Positions 7,703 to 17,183 are shown, counted from the stretch's first letter. The stretch is 44,820 nt of DNA from Bacteroidaceae bacterium (GCA_017557005.1 JAFZFZ010000029.1:1-44820), one strand, 5' to 3'. Program-made: numbers and translations. Notes: a model not told the origin generated them from the letters alone.

Positions 7703-8926
7703 ATGAAGACCTATAATACAGCTACGCTACCTAACGGATTGCGTATCATACACACCCCTTCGCCCACGGCTGTAGCCTATTGTGGGTATGCCATTGATGC
7801 TGGCACACGCGACGAGAGTGCCGAGGAGGCAGGATGGGCACATTTCGTGGAGCATATGCTCTTCAAGGGCACCAAGAAACGTCGCGCCTGGCACATCCTA
7901 AACCGCATGGAGAATGTGGGAGGTGACCTTAACGCCTTCACCAACAAGGAGGAGACGGTCGTGTATTCAGCCTTCTTGAAGAAGGATTTTGCCCGTGCCT
8001 TGGAACTGCTCACTGATATCGTGTTTCATAGCACCTTCCCGCAGCACGAGATTGACAAAGAACGCGGGATCATCCTGGAGGAGATAGAGAGCTATGAGGA
8101 TAATCCGGCCGAACTGATCTTTGATGATTTTGAGACTGCACTGTTTGGCTCTCATCCGCTGGGGCATAACATCTTGGGTGATTCTCGCCGACTGGAAACG
8201 TTCGACACGGTTCGTGGACTCGACTTCCTTCACCGCTATTACCACCCCGCCAATGCGGTGCTTTTCGTGTATGGCAACATCCCCTTCAGCCGTGTTGTGA
8301 TGTGGGCCGAGCGCCTTACCGCAGACATCCCCGCTGGTGTGGCGAGCAAGGGGCGAGTGAAGCCCAACGTATGTCTGCCGCGCAAGATAGAGATGGAGCG
8401 CAACACTCATCAGTCACATGTGATGATAGGGTGCGACGCATACTCTGCCACTGATAAACGACGCACGGGGCTATATCTGCTCAATAATATATTGGGAGGT
8501 CCGGGCATGAACAGCCGCCTGAACCTGGCCCTGCGCGAGCAGTCGGGACTTGTATACAACGTGGAGAGCAATCTAATCAGCTATACCGACACGGGTGTGT
8601 TTAACATCTATTTCGGTACAGCCACAGAGGATGTGGACGAGTGTATGGAACTGGTGCATGGCGAACTGCGTCGATTGTGCGAGCGTCCGCTTAGTACGTT
8701 GCAGTTGGCAGCAGCAAAGAAGCAACTCATCGGGCAGGTGGGCGTGGCATCTGACAATTTCGAGAATGCTGCACTCAATATGGCCAAAACATACTTGCAC
8801 TACAATGTGTATCATAGCTCGGAGACTCTGTTTCGCCGCATAGAGGCACTCACGGCTCAAGAGCTTTGGGATATCTCCAACGAGTTGTTTGTGCCAAGCA
8901 ATCTTACCACACTGATATACCGGTAA
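7703..8926 (+). CDS. M16 family zinc peptidase (processing-peptidase-like)
   Basis: A 407-residue metallopeptidase of the pitrilysin family, single-chain type. The inverted zinc motif is H47-F-V-E50-H51 (AHFVEHMLFKGT), and the third ligand is the expected glutamate at about 127 in GIILEEIESYEDNP. The typical N/G-rich turn (GGDLNAFTNKEETVYS-like) follows the motif. The second half is the catalytically inactive M16_C fold, including GGPGMNSRLNLALREQSGLVYN. No signal peptide is present, so it is cytosolic or peripheral. These enzymes degrade or trim short unfolded peptides; the substrate here is unknown. Probably co-transcribed with priA. Confidence 0.92.
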   Translation: MKTYNTATLPNGLRIIHTPSPTAVAYCGYAIDAGTRDESAEEAGWAHFVEHMLFKGTKKRRAWHILNRMENVGGDLNAFTNKEETVVYSAFLKKDFARALELLTDIVFHSTFPQHEIDKERGIILEEIESYEDNPAELIFDDFETALFGSHPLGHNILGDSRRLETFDTVRGLDFLHRYYHPANAVLFVYGNIPFSRVVMWAERLTADIPAGVASKGRVKPNVCLPRKIEMERNTHQSHVMIGCDAYSATDKRRTGLYLLNNILGGPGMNSRLNLALREQSGLVYNVESNLISYTDTGVFNIYFGTATEDVDECMELVHGELRRLCERPLSTLQLAAAKKQLIGQVGVASDNFENAALNMAKTYLHYNVYHSSETLFRRIEALTAQELWDISNELFVPSNLTTLIYR

Positions 8927-8978
8927 TCGTTTGTGATTATAAGTGCGGGACAGCAACATAATTTATATGTTGTTGGTG

Positions 8979-9008
8979 TTGCATATCCGCCTCTTTGTAG
9001 TATCTTTG
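8979..9008 (+). promoter_or_regulatory. ruvB promoter
   Basis: TTG (8979-8981), 19 bases, then TATCTTTG (9001-9008): a full match to the Bacteroidetes promoter pattern. The start codon follows 23 bases later. Confidence 0.65.
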
Positions 9009-9031
9009 CACTATTAACATGACTTACGATT

Positions 9032-10057
9032 ATGGAAGATAATTTCGATATACGCAAGCAGCAGTTGGGGGGTAAAGATAAGGACTACGAGAATGCTCTG
9101 CGCCCACTCCGTTTCGAAGATTTCTCGGGACAGGATAAGGTGGTGGACAATCTGCGTATCTTTGTCAAGGCTGCCCGGTTGCGTGCTGAAGCATTAGACC
9201 ATGTACTGCTGCATGGCCCTCCAGGATTGGGTAAAACCACTCTGAGCAATATCATAGCCAATGAATTGGGGGTAGGATTTAAGATTACCTCAGGCCCTGT
9301 GCTTGACAAGCCCGGAGACTTGGCGGGTCTGCTGACCTCGCTCGAACCCAACGATGTGCTTTTTATCGATGAGATTCACCGCCTGTCGCCAGTGGTGGAG
9401 GAATACCTCTACTCGGCAATGGAGGATTACCGCATCGATATCATGATTGACAAAGGTCCGTCGGCACGCAGCATACAGATTGATTTGAATCCCTTTACCT
9501 TAGTGGGGGCAACGACTCGTAGCGGTATGCTTACAGCTCCGCTCCGTGCCCGCTTCGGTATCAATATGCACCTTGAGTACTATGACAATGATGTGCTCAC
9601 CCGTATCATTGCTCGTTCGGCCGAGATTCTTGGTGTACCGTGCGACTATGAGGCGGCCAATGAGATTGCCCGACGTAGTCGCGGTACACCACGTATTGCC
9701 AATGCCTTGTTGCGCCGCGTACGCGATTTTGCGCAGGTGAAAGGCTCGGGCTCCATTGACCTTGAGATTGCTCAGTATGCTCTCGAGGCGCTCAACATCG
9801 ACCGCTATGGCCTTGACGAAATCGACAACAAGATTCTTTGCACGATTATCGACAAGTTTGGAGGTGGCCCCGTAGGTCTTGGTACGATTGCTACGGCTAT
9901 TGGCGAAGACCCCGGCACTTTGGAAGAGGTGTATGAACCTTTTCTTATCAAGGAGGGTTTTCTTAAGCGTACACCCCGAGGACGCGAGGTTACCGAATTG
10001 GCTTATAAGCACCTTGGAAAGAGTGTGTACCAAAACATCCGAGGCTTGTTTGACTGA
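9032..10057 (+). CDS. ruvB: Holliday junction branch migration helicase RuvB
   Basis: Hexameric AAA+ motor that, with RuvA, drives branch migration of Holliday junctions during recombinational repair. The 341 residues are the normal length. Walker A is GPPGLGKTT (residues about 61-69), Walker [10 protein letters not shown] (about 110), sensor 1 [18 protein letters not shown] (about 157-174, with the arginine finger). The C-terminal winged-helix DNA-binding domain ends in [14 protein letters not shown]. It has its own promoter and is followed after 62 bases by the nucleoside kinase gene. ruvA and ruvC are not in the window. Confidence 0.98.
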   Translation: MEDNFDIRKQQLGGKDKDYENALRPLRFEDFSGQDKVVDNLRIFVKAARLRAEALDHVLLHGPPGLGKTTLSNIIANELGVGFKITSGPVLDKPGDLAGLLTSLEPNDVLFIDEIHRLSPVVEEYLYSAMEDYRIDIMIDKGPSARSIQIDLNPFTLVGATTRSGMLTAPLRARFGINMHLEYYDNDVLTRIIARSAEILGVPCDYEAANEIARRSRGTPRIANALLRRVRDFAQVKGSGSIDLEIAQYALEALNIDRYGLDEIDNKILCTIIDKFGGGPVGLGTIATAIGEDPGTLEEVYEPFLIKEGFLKRTPRGREVTELAYKHLGKSVYQNIRGLFD

Positions 10058-10119
10058 ATTGTCCATACGGCGAAGGATATGTGATGTTTTTACGAAATAG
10101 GGTTCAAAAACTTACAGCT

Positions 10120-11769
10120 ATGATACAGATACGTTGCCACAACAATGGAGTAACACGGGAGTTTACCCCCGGACTCACCTTGCAGGAGATATACGATGAG
10201 CTTGCCCTTGATATGCCTTATGGCGCAGTGAGTGCACGTGTTAACAATAAGGTGGAGGGACTGGCTTTCAAGGTTTACAACTCCAAAGATGTGGAGTATC
10301 TTGATATCACCTCCGACTCGGGTATGCGTACGTATGTGCGCACACTTTTCTTTGTACTTAGCAAGGCGGTGAGCGAACTCTATCCCGAGGGAGAAATCAT
10401 CATTGAGCACCCTGTATCGAAGGGGTACTTCTGCAATCTCCGTATTGGCAGGCCTGTGGCGCAAACCGATGTGGATTCCATCAAGCAGAGCATGCAGGAC
10501 ATCATCGCAGCCGACATCCCCATCCGCCGCATCTATTGCCCTACGGAAAATGCGATTGAGGCATTTCGCCGTGAGGGGCGCATGGATGTGGCCATGCTGC
10601 TGGAGACTACCGGAAAGCTTTATAGTACTTATTATCAGTTGGGCGATAAGATTGACTACTATTATGGAAGTCTGCTTACATCAACGGGTAAGATACATCT
10701 TTTCGAGTTGCAGCAATATCACGATGGACTCTTGCTCCGTGTGCCCAGCCGTGAGAACCCCGATATCTTGGAAGAGCTTGTCCGTCAGGATAAGATGCTG
10801 GGCGTATTTAGTGAGCATCACCATTGGCAAGAGATTTTGGGTGTGAGTACCGTGGGCGATTTCAATACGGCTTGTCGTGCAGGGCATGCCACCGAACTGA
10901 TCAATGTATCGGAAGCCCTACAAGAGAAATGTATCGTAGGCATTGCCGATGACATCCATCGCCGTGGCGCACGTATTGTGCTCATTGCAGGTCCATCCTC
11001 ATCAGGTAAGACCACTTTCAGCAAGCGTCTTTCCATACAGCTTATGACCAATGGACTGCGCCCTGTGGCTCTCTCGCTCGACGACTATTTCGTAGACCGT
11101 GAACTCACACCACGCGATGAGCATGGCGAATATGACTTTGAGTCGCTCTATGCCATCGACCTTCCCTACTTCAATGCGCAACTCAACGCCTTGCTGCAGG
11201 GAGAGGAGGTGGAGTTGCCGCGATTCGACTTCACTACAGGCAAGCGTGTGCTTACGGGAAAGCATCTTCAGATAAGCGATAACACGGTGCTGATCCTTGA
11301 AGGTATACATGCGCTCAATCCAGAGCTTACTGACCATATCGCTGAGGATGCCAAATACAAGGTGTATGTATCGGCGCTCACCAGCATTATGCTCGATGAC
11401 CACAATTACATCCCCACTACAGACAATCGCCTGCTGCGCCGCATTCTGCGCGACTACAAGTATCGAGGCTACTCAGCCGAAGCCACCATCAGTCGCTGGC
11501 CCAGTGTGCGCAAGGGTGAAGAGAAGTGGATATTCCCCTTCCAAGAACACGCCGATGCAATGTTTAATTCGGCTTTGCTCTTCGAACTGGCCATCTTGAA
11601 AGGATATCTCATGCCCATCCTTGAGCAGGTGAAAGAGAATTGTCCCGAATATAGCGAGGCCTACCGCTTGCACAAGTTCTTGCAATACTTTGAGTCGATA
11701 CCCGACAATGACTTGCCACCTACTTCTTTGTTGCGAGAGTTCCTTGGAGGAAGCAGTTTCAAGTATTAA
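10120..11769 (+). CDS. Nucleoside (uridine) kinase-like protein with TGS/ThrRS-like N-terminus
   Basis: A 549-residue protein combining two unrelated parts. Residues 1-60 look like a TGS domain (IQIRCHNNGVTREFTPGLTL), and residues about 60-230 resemble the second additional domain of threonyl-tRNA synthetase, with HPVSKGYFCNLRIG. The C-terminal half is a P-loop kinase of the uridine kinase/phosphoribulokinase group: Walker A AGPSSSGKTTFSKRL at about residue 290, then LSLDDYFVDRELTP carrying the acidic substrate-binding residues. Proteins of this architecture are usually annotated as uridine kinase in Bacteroidetes; activity on uridine is an inference. The ATG at 10120 gives the domain its natural N-terminus; a GTG 39 bases upstream adds nothing recognisable. 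Confidence 0.85.
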   Translation: MIQIRCHNNGVTREFTPGLTLQEIYDELALDMPYGAVSARVNNKVEGLAFKVYNSKDVEYLDITSDSGMRTYVRTLFFVLSKAVSELYPEGEIIIEHPVSKGYFCNLRIGRPVAQTDVDSIKQSMQDIIAADIPIRRIYCPTENAIEAFRREGRMDVAMLLETTGKLYSTYYQLGDKIDYYYGSLLTSTGKIHLFELQQYHDGLLLRVPSRENPDILEELVRQDKMLGVFSEHHHWQEILGVSTVGDFNTACRAGHATELINVSEALQEKCIVGIADDIHRRGARIVLIAGPSSSGKTTFSKRLSIQLMTNGLRPVALSLDDYFVDRELTPRDEHGEYDFESLYAIDLPYFNAQLNALLQGEEVELPRFDFTTGKRVLTGKHLQISDNTVLILEGIHALNPELTDHIAEDAKYKVYVSALTSIMLDDHNYIPTTDNRLLRRILRDYKYRGYSAEATISRWPSVRKGEEKWIFPFQEHADAMFNSALLFELAILKGYLMPILEQVKENCPEYSEAYRLHKFLQYFESIPDNDLPPTSLLREFLGGSSFKY

Positions 11770-11807
11770 GCGCAAAACATTACACAGATAACTACTACGC
11801 TGATTTT

Positions 11808-12791
11808 ATGAATGGTAAGAAAATATTAAACAAGACTCTTTATTCTCTATTACTCGTATGCATAGGTGCGTCGATTCCTCTCTTGATGGGGCATCAGCAG
11901 CTTACCGATAAAGAGCTTCCTCAATCGAAGGTTGCTGCATTGGCGGTAGCGCCCGAAGTACCCACAGAGGTACACTTTGCAGATGAGACAATTCGCCTCG
12001 ACCGAGCCGACTTGCGCGAGCGCATGGATCGCGAGATTACTGCTTTTACCTACTCACATCAACTGACTTTGTTGATGATCAAGCGAGCCAATAGATATTT
12101 CCCCATCGTGGAACCTATACTCAAGGAGTGTGGTGTGCCCGATGACTTGAAGTACTTGATGGTCATTGAGAGCAACCTCAGCCCTACGGCACACAGTGCA
12201 GCAGGAGCAGCTGGCATGTGGCAGTTCATACAGGCTACAGGTCGTAAGTACGGACTTGAGGTGAATGCCAATATCGATGAGCGATACAACATAGAGAAAG
12301 CTACAAGAGCCGCTTGCGTCTATCTGAAGGAGTCGTACGAGATGTATGGCGACTGGATGACAGTAGCAGCCAGCTACAATGCCGGGCAAAATGGTATCTC
12401 GCGCCGACTTGCGCAGCAGGGTGCCGACCGTGCTATGGACCTTTGGTTGGTGGAGGAGACTTCTCGTTATATGTTCCGCATACTCACAGCCAAACTTGTA
12501 TTGGAGAATCCTAAGGCCTATGGCTTCGTGCTGAAGCGCTCGCAGCTATACCCATACATTGCTCCGAAGGAGATTGTGGTGACTACGAAGCAGATTGATG
12601 ACCTTGCCGCCTTTGCGCGCAAATACGGTGTTACAGTAGCCCAACTCAAAGAAGAGAACCCATGGTTGCGTGAGTATACGATGAACAACCAATCGGGCCG
12701 TACCTACCGCATACGCATCCCTGATGCTGAAGCGCTGCACTACGATCCTAAAAAGACCAAGGCTCACAATCCTGCGTGGGTGATTGATTGA
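11808..12791 (+). CDS. Lytic murein transglycosylase (MltD-like) with degenerate LysM domain
   Basis: Cleaves the MurNAc-GlcNAc bond of peptidoglycan from the periplasmic side. 327 residues: an N-terminal signal or anchor (KKILNKTLYSLLLVCIGASIPLL), then an SLT domain at about 100-230. The catalytic glutamate is in LMVIESNLSPTAHSAAGAAG, followed by MWQFIQATGRKYGL and ASYNAGQNGISR, all family hallmarks. The C-terminal 70 residues (IDDLAAFARKYGVTVAQL ... YRIRIP) resemble a single weak LysM peptidoglycan-binding repeat. It follows the kinase gene by 38 bases and precedes the two-component genes by 35. Confidence 0.9.
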   Translation: MNGKKILNKTLYSLLLVCIGASIPLLMGHQQLTDKELPQSKVAALAVAPEVPTEVHFADETIRLDRADLRERMDREITAFTYSHQLTLLMIKRANRYFPIVEPILKECGVPDDLKYLMVIESNLSPTAHSAAGAAGMWQFIQATGRKYGLEVNANIDERYNIEKATRAACVYLKESYEMYGDWMTVAASYNAGQNGISRRLAQQGADRAMDLWLVEETSRYMFRILTAKLVLENPKAYGFVLKRSQLYPYIAPKEIVVTTKQIDDLAAFARKYGVTVAQLKEENPWLREYTMNNQSGRTYRIRIPDAEALHYDPKKTKAHNPAWVID

Positions 12792-12826
12792 CACAGCGCC
12801 CACATCGTCTATAAACCGAGCAAGCT

Positions 12827-13504
12827 ATGAAGATTCTTATCATCGAAGACGACCTCTCCTTTCAGGAGATACTGCGGAAGACGCTTGAGCAGGAGCGGTA
12901 TGTCGTGGAGGTTGCTCCCGATTACCGTACAGGACTCATCAAGCTGTCTGACTACACATATGATTGCATCTTGCTCGATATCAATCTTCCCGATGGCAAT
13001 GGCTTAGGCTTGTTGCGCGAACTGAAGGAGATGAAGAAGTCGGGCAGCCTCATCATCATATCGGCCCGCGATACGATAGAGGATAAGGTGGAGGGACTTG
13101 ACCTAGGCGCCGATGACTACCTGGCCAAGCCATTCCATTTGGCAGAGTTAGTTGCCCGCATCAAGAGTGTGATACGTCGCAACAATCAAGGCGGTGAGCA
13201 GCTTGTGAGCTATGGCAATGTGAAGGCCAATCCTCATAGTTTCGATGTGTGGGTGGATGGCAAGATGGTGGAACTCTCGCGTAAGGAGTTTGACTTTCTG
13301 CTTTACTTCTTGCAGCGTCCTACTCGTTTGGTCAATAAAAGTACATTGGCCGAGGCTATATGGGGTGATCATTTTGATGATGTTGACAACTATGATTTCG
13401 TATATGCACAAATCAAGAATCTGCGTAAGCGTCTTGCCGCTTGGGGAGCCGATATTGAGATTGTAGCCGTATACGGAATGGGATATAAACTGGTTCTCCG
13501 ATGA
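12827..13504 (+). CDS. OmpR/PhoB-type response regulator
   Basis: A DNA-binding transcription factor switched by phosphorylation. 225 residues. The receiver domain (1-120) has the acidic pocket Asp8/Asp9, phospho-acceptor Asp51 in DCILLDINLPDGNG, Ser79 and Lys101 in ADDYLAKPF. The winged-helix domain (about 130-225) contains ELSRKEFDFLLYFLQRP and ends GMGYKLVLR, typical of OmpR-family regulators. Its last codon overlaps the kinase start (ATGA, 13501-13504), so the pair is translationally coupled. Targets cannot be read from sequence. Confidence 0.95.
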   Translation: MKILIIEDDLSFQEILRKTLEQERYVVEVAPDYRTGLIKLSDYTYDCILLDINLPDGNGLGLLRELKEMKKSGSLIIISARDTIEDKVEGLDLGADDYLAKPFHLAELVARIKSVIRRNNQGGEQLVSYGNVKANPHSFDVWVDGKMVELSRKEFDFLLYFLQRPTRLVNKSTLAEAIWGDHFDDVDNYDFVYAQIKNLRKRLAAWGADIEIVAVYGMGYKLVLR

Positions 13505-14784
13505 AGCTTACGACACACGCCATACGCAGCCTCATCTTGCCCCTTCTCCTTATCTTTGGAGCATGGTCGGTAGCATTCTACTTTATCTTGAGCGACGAAC
13601 TCATCGATGAAGTGGATGATCAGTTGGAGGTGTACTCTGAGCGCATCATGCGGCAATGGCTTACAGGTGAAGTCTTGCCCGACTCCACTGACGGCACCAA
13701 CAACACCTATTATATACGGCAGATAAGTTCTGATGAATTGGCTATCGTAAAGAGGGTAGAATATGAATTCAAAAACATCTATGTGGCTGCGAGTCTTGAA
13801 GAAGAGCCTGCCCGCGTGATGCATACCGTGTTTGAACGTGCCGATGGCACCTGCTGGCGCCTTACCGTGATGACCCCCATCTATGAACGCAACGAAGTCA
13901 TCAGCACCATCCTTGTGGCGACGCTTGTGCTGCTTGTCATCATGTTGCTCGTGGTTATGGGCGTGTTCGCTTGGGTGTTTGTGCGCCATACGCGTCCCCT
14001 CTACCGGGTGCTCAATCATCTTGACAGTTATGCCATAGGCAAACGACAAGCACTGGATAATGATACCGATGTGACCGAATTCCAACGCCTCAATGAGTCT
14101 GTTACCGCTTGTCTTGAGCGTATCGAAGAGGTCTATGAGCGCGAGCGCCGCTTCATTGGCGATGCTTCTCATGAGTTGCAGACTCCTTTGGCCATTTGTC
14201 AGAATCGTGTCGAGATGTTGATGGAAGATGAGACGCTCACCGAGTCGCAGATGATAGAGCTGGGCAAATTGCAGCAAACCCTGTCAGAGCTCATCCGCTT
14301 AAACAAAACGCTATTGTTCCTTTCCAAGATTGAAAACAATCAGTATATTGAGCGCACCGAGGTAAACATCAACACCACTCTCCACCTACAGTTAGAGGTG
14401 CTCTCCGAGGTGTATACCTCGAAGGGCATTGACGTTCGCCTCTATGAGAAGGGGCAATACACCCTCATGGCCAACGCAGAGCTGATGACGGCACTTGTAA
14501 GCAATCTGTTGCGCAATGCCTACCTGCACAACAAACCGCAGGGCACCATAGATGTGTATGTTACGGAGAACGCACTCAGTATCGCCAATACAGGCGACGA
14601 GCCTTCACTTGACACGAAGCGTCTTTTCGATCGTTTCTATAAAGCAACACATGGAAAGAAGCACTCTAACGGATTGGGATTGTCAATTGCTAAAGCAATA
14701 TGCGAGGCAAGCCACCTTGCCATACTTTACAGCTACGAAGGCGACAAGCACATCTTCACCGTGTGCACAGATAAGAAGGATTAA
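13501..14784 (+). CDS. Sensor histidine kinase, partner of the adjacent regulator
   Basis: A 427-residue inner-membrane kinase. TM1 is about residues 10-31, a periplasmic sensor loop spans 32-132 and TM2 about 133-162. A HAMP-like linker leads to the HisKA domain with phospho-acceptor His224 in FIGDASHELQTPLAI. The ATPase domain has the N box (NLLRNAYLHN), G1 (IANTGDEP) and G2 (HSNGLGLSIAKAI). The periplasmic loop of about 100 residues has no domain I can name, so the signal is unknown. Overlaps the regulator gene by four bases. purE begins 39 bases after the stop. Confidence 0.94.
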   Translation: MKLTTHAIRSLILPLLLIFGAWSVAFYFILSDELIDEVDDQLEVYSERIMRQWLTGEVLPDSTDGTNNTYYIRQISSDELAIVKRVEYEFKNIYVAASLEEEPARVMHTVFERADGTCWRLTVMTPIYERNEVISTILVATLVLLVIMLLVVMGVFAWVFVRHTRPLYRVLNHLDSYAIGKRQALDNDTDVTEFQRLNESVTACLERIEEVYERERRFIGDASHELQTPLAICQNRVEMLMEDETLTESQMIELGKLQQTLSELIRLNKTLLFLSKIENNQYIERTEVNINTTLHLQLEVLSEVYTSKGIDVRLYEKGQYTLMANAELMTALVSNLLRNAYLHNKPQGTIDVYVTENALSIANTGDEPSLDTKRLFDRFYKATHGKKHSNGLGLSIAKAICEASHLAILYSYEGDKHIFTVCTDKKD

Positions 14785-14823
14785 CTATAAACAAAAACAA
14801 TATTAATATCAAACTCAAGCAAC

Positions 14824-15330
14824 ATGAAACCTATTGTAAGCATTATCATGGGCAGCACCAGTGACCTGCCCGTAATGGAAAAGGCTGCTGCATTCCTTAA
14901 CGACATGCAGGTTCCCTTCGAGATGAACGCCCTTTCGGCTCATCGCACTCCCGAGGCTGTTGAGGCTTTTGCTAAAGGTGCTGCCGAGCGTGGCATCCGC
15001 GTAATCATTGCCGCTGCAGGCATGGCAGCCCATCTGCCCGGTGTTATTGCAGCCAGCACCACCGTGCCCGTTATCGGTGTGCCTATCAAGAGCACCCTCG
15101 AAGGTATGGACGCCTTGTTGGCAATCGTACAGATGCCTCCTGGCATCCCTGTAGCTACTGTTGGTATCAATGCTGCGCAGAATGCCGGTATCCTTGCCGT
15201 GCAGATGCTTGCCCTCTCTGATGCCGAACTCGCTACTCGCTTTGCTACCTTCAAGGAGAGCCTAAAGCGTAAGATCGAGAAGGCCAATGAAGAGCTTAAG
15301 ACCGTGAGCTACGACTTTAAGTGCAACTAA
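14824..15330 (+). CDS. purE: N5-carboxyaminoimidazole ribonucleotide mutase (class I PurE)
   Basis: Converts N5-CAIR to CAIR in purine synthesis, in the cytosol. The 168 residues match class I PurE throughout: [18 protein letters not shown] at the N-terminus, the active-site loop [25 protein letters not shown], and [20 protein letters not shown]. It follows the histidine kinase gene closely and a hairpin terminator lies after it. In many Bacteroidales purE sits with gcvH and ispG; neither is here. Confidence 0.97.
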   Translation: MKPIVSIIMGSTSDLPVMEKAAAFLNDMQVPFEMNALSAHRTPEAVEAFAKGAAERGIRVIIAAAGMAAHLPGVIAASTTVPVIGVPIKSTLEGMDALLAIVQMPPGIPVATVGINAAQNAGILAVQMLALSDAELATRFATFKESLKRKIEKANEELKTVSYDFKCN

Positions 15331-15349
15331 TAGCTGTGCAAACATCAGA

Positions 15350-15390
15350 TGAGGCGGAGAGGCAATTGCTTTTTCGCCTCATTTATATAT
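15350..15390 (+). terminator. Terminator after purE
   Basis: A 7-bp stem TGAGGCG/CGCCTCA (15350-15356/15375-15381) is followed by TTTATATAT, about 20 bases after the purE stop. Confidence 0.55.
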
Positions 15391-15622
15391 ACCACATCGG
15401 GTCGTTTATTCTTGTTGTGATTTTTTTCATTGTAGAAAATATTTTTTACGCTTGTAATAAAAATTTTCTGTAGGCTTGAGAAATCTTTTTTGAAGGCTTG
15501 AAAAATTGCGGACCAAAAGGCTATGTTATGAAGTAAGCCTAACTTGTATCCTTTTCAAGTCCTTTATGGTTATAGCTTAATGGGTTAGCTCTGTCGTACT
15601 TGTGTTAAAAAAATGCTCAAAT
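15391..15622. repeat. AT-rich intergenic region with phased GGCTT repeats
   Basis: No gene. A run of degenerate units starts with CGCTTG/GGCTTG/GGCTTG/GGCT at 15449, 15473, 15495 and 15519, i.e. 22-24 bases apart, each followed by an A/T tract. A related array sits at 27586-27651. A TTTTTTTCAT block precedes the first unit in both (15421 and 27551). Function unknown; intrinsic curvature or an upstream regulatory element is possible. Confidence 0.5.
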
Positions 15623-15653
15623 TTGAAAAATTACAATAAAAGCACTAAATTTG
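15623..15653 (+). promoter_or_regulatory. Promoter of the TlpA-like lipoprotein gene
   Basis: TTG (15623-15625), 20 bases, TAAATTTG (15646-15653). The expected start near 15659 excludes the in-frame ATG at 15602 and supports the ATG at 15686. Confidence 0.65.
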
Positions 15654-15685
15654 CAGCCAATTATAACAACAATGACATCACTACG

Positions 15686-17017
15686 ATGAAAAAAGGTATT
15701 ATCGCTTTATTTGCTTTGGGAATGATGTGTGGATGCACTCCCCAAAGAGTAGAAAATCAAGAGTTCTCAATTACAGTAAATGATGCCGAAGGCAGAAAAA
15801 TGGTGGTAACTCCTATGGGGTCCTACACGGAGGCTACAGAGTTGGTTGCCGAGGGTACAGTGTATGGCGCTACCGTACCAACCAGCGCTATGGGTTTCTA
15901 TAGCTTGGTGTCTACCAAAGAGCAATCACAGTCAATTATCCCCTACTATGTACCTGTAACCAAAGCCCAGGAGGTATCAGAAATCACTTTTGGTGAACGT
16001 GGTGCCGTGAGCATTAAGGGTAGCAATGATAATGAGGCTTTGGTAGCCTATCTCAATGCTTATGCTCAAATCAGTCGTTCGCTATTCGCCCCCAATGCAG
16101 ATCTTAGCAATCCTAACCTTTTGAAAGCTTTCATCGCTAAGGCTGATTCTGTAGCGAGCGTATATCGCTGCTCAAAGCCCGTGAAAGAGTATATCCGTAT
16201 CTGGGGTTATGTAAATACCTACAACGAGTATGCTTCAGTACAACGTGTCTTAAGAGTGAAGGCTTCAGAAATGCCCTATAGCCGTGCAGATTTGTTGCCC
16301 GAGCCTCACACGGTGCTTGATTCACCTATCGCAGCTCTGTTCTCTGGCACTCCGGGTATTATATACGCAAGCATCCCCAACAAGCACGATCTTGACAGTG
16401 CACTTACCTATGTAAAGACACACTATACCGACACATTGCTGATAAAGAAGGTAAACGACAACATTGCTACACGCTATGTGAGCCAATACAACTACAACAA
16501 TGGTTTCGAAGAGGGCTTGCAAAATCTGCAGATCGCTACAGAGAAGTATGGCCTCGACCCCAGACATGCTGAGGATTTTGTAAAGAATCGCGCCACTGTA
16601 CCCGGACAGCCCTTCCCTAGCGACATTGTACTGCAAGACCGCGATGGCAACGTTGTAGACTTTAGCGCTTTCCGTGGCAAGTATGTATATATCGATATGT
16701 GGGCAAGCTGGTGCGTACCTTGTTTGCGCGAAGTCCCCGAGTTGCAAAAACTGGAGAAAGAGTTGAAGAACAAGAATGTAACCTTCGTATCTATCTCTAT
16801 CGATGCTAACCAAGATGCTTGGAAGGCCAAGATGGAAGAGAAGAATATGCATGGCCATCAGTTGTGGAACCCCGGAAGCACATTGGGCAAGGCTCTCAAT
16901 GTAAAGGGTATCCCCTTCTTTGCTATCTACGACCCTGCCGGAAACCTTTACATGTATGGTGCTCCGCGCCCCAGTCAAGGCAAGGGATTAGTAGAACTTC
17001 TTGAGGGCTTGAAATAA
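15686..17017 (+). CDS. TlpA-like thioredoxin-fold lipoprotein
   Basis: A 443-residue lipoprotein, probably facing the periplasm, with a thiol-disulfide oxidoreductase domain. The start at 15686 gives a lipoprotein signal (MKKGIIALFALGMMCGC, lipid on Cys17) and lies just downstream of a good promoter. Residues 20-130 look like the DUF4369-type beta domain often found ahead of TlpA domains in Bacteroidetes. The middle is helical. Residues about 310-443 form the thioredoxin fold with redox motif W-C343-V-P-C346 and cis-proline GIPFFAIYD. Such proteins reduce or isomerise disulfides in exported proteins. It is separated from the next gene by a strong terminator. Similar lipoproteins often flank SusCD loci with DUF4843 and PKD-like partners, as here. 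Confidence 0.88.
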   Translation: MKKGIIALFALGMMCGCTPQRVENQEFSITVNDAEGRKMVVTPMGSYTEATELVAEGTVYGATVPTSAMGFYSLVSTKEQSQSIIPYYVPVTKAQEVSEITFGERGAVSIKGSNDNEALVAYLNAYAQISRSLFAPNADLSNPNLLKAFIAKADSVASVYRCSKPVKEYIRIWGYVNTYNEYASVQRVLRVKASEMPYSRADLLPEPHTVLDSPIAALFSGTPGIIYASIPNKHDLDSALTYVKTHYTDTLLIKKVNDNIATRYVSQYNYNNGFEEGLQNLQIATEKYGLDPRHAEDFVKNRATVPGQPFPSDIVLQDRDGNVVDFSAFRGKYVYIDMWASWCVPCLREVPELQKLEKELKNKNVTFVSISIDANQDAWKAKMEEKNMHGHQLWNPGSTLGKALNVKGIPFFAIYDPAGNLYMYGAPRPSQGKGLVELLEGLK

Positions 17018-17056
17018 TAAGAAGTTGCCATCCTGTGGGATGGTGTAAATGATATC

Positions 17057-17092
17057 GAGGAGAGTCAGATGTGACTCTCCTCATTTCTTTAT
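17057..17092 (+). terminator. Strong terminator after the TlpA-like gene
   Basis: An 11-bp perfect stem GAGGAGAGTCA/TGACTCTCCTC (17057-17067/17072-17082) with a 4-base loop, followed by ATTTCTTTAT. Confidence 0.8.
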
Positions 17093-17183
17093 ATTATCAG
17101 GTGAAACGATTGATAAAAGTGTCCAAATATATGTTTTACAACATTTTTTACACCAAAATGATGCTGCATAATAAATTTTGTTT

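Noticed and set aside
15449..15523. CRISPR-like array
   Set aside because: Units are short and degenerate with no unique spacers and no cas genes in the window.
15569..15602. tRNA-like stretch with a D-arm look (AGCTTAATGGGTTAGCT)
   Set aside because: No anticodon arm or T arm follows; judged chance resemblance.
16322..16978. 218-codon ORF on the minus strand
   Set aside because: Antisense to the thioredoxin domain of the TlpA-like gene; no family resemblance.
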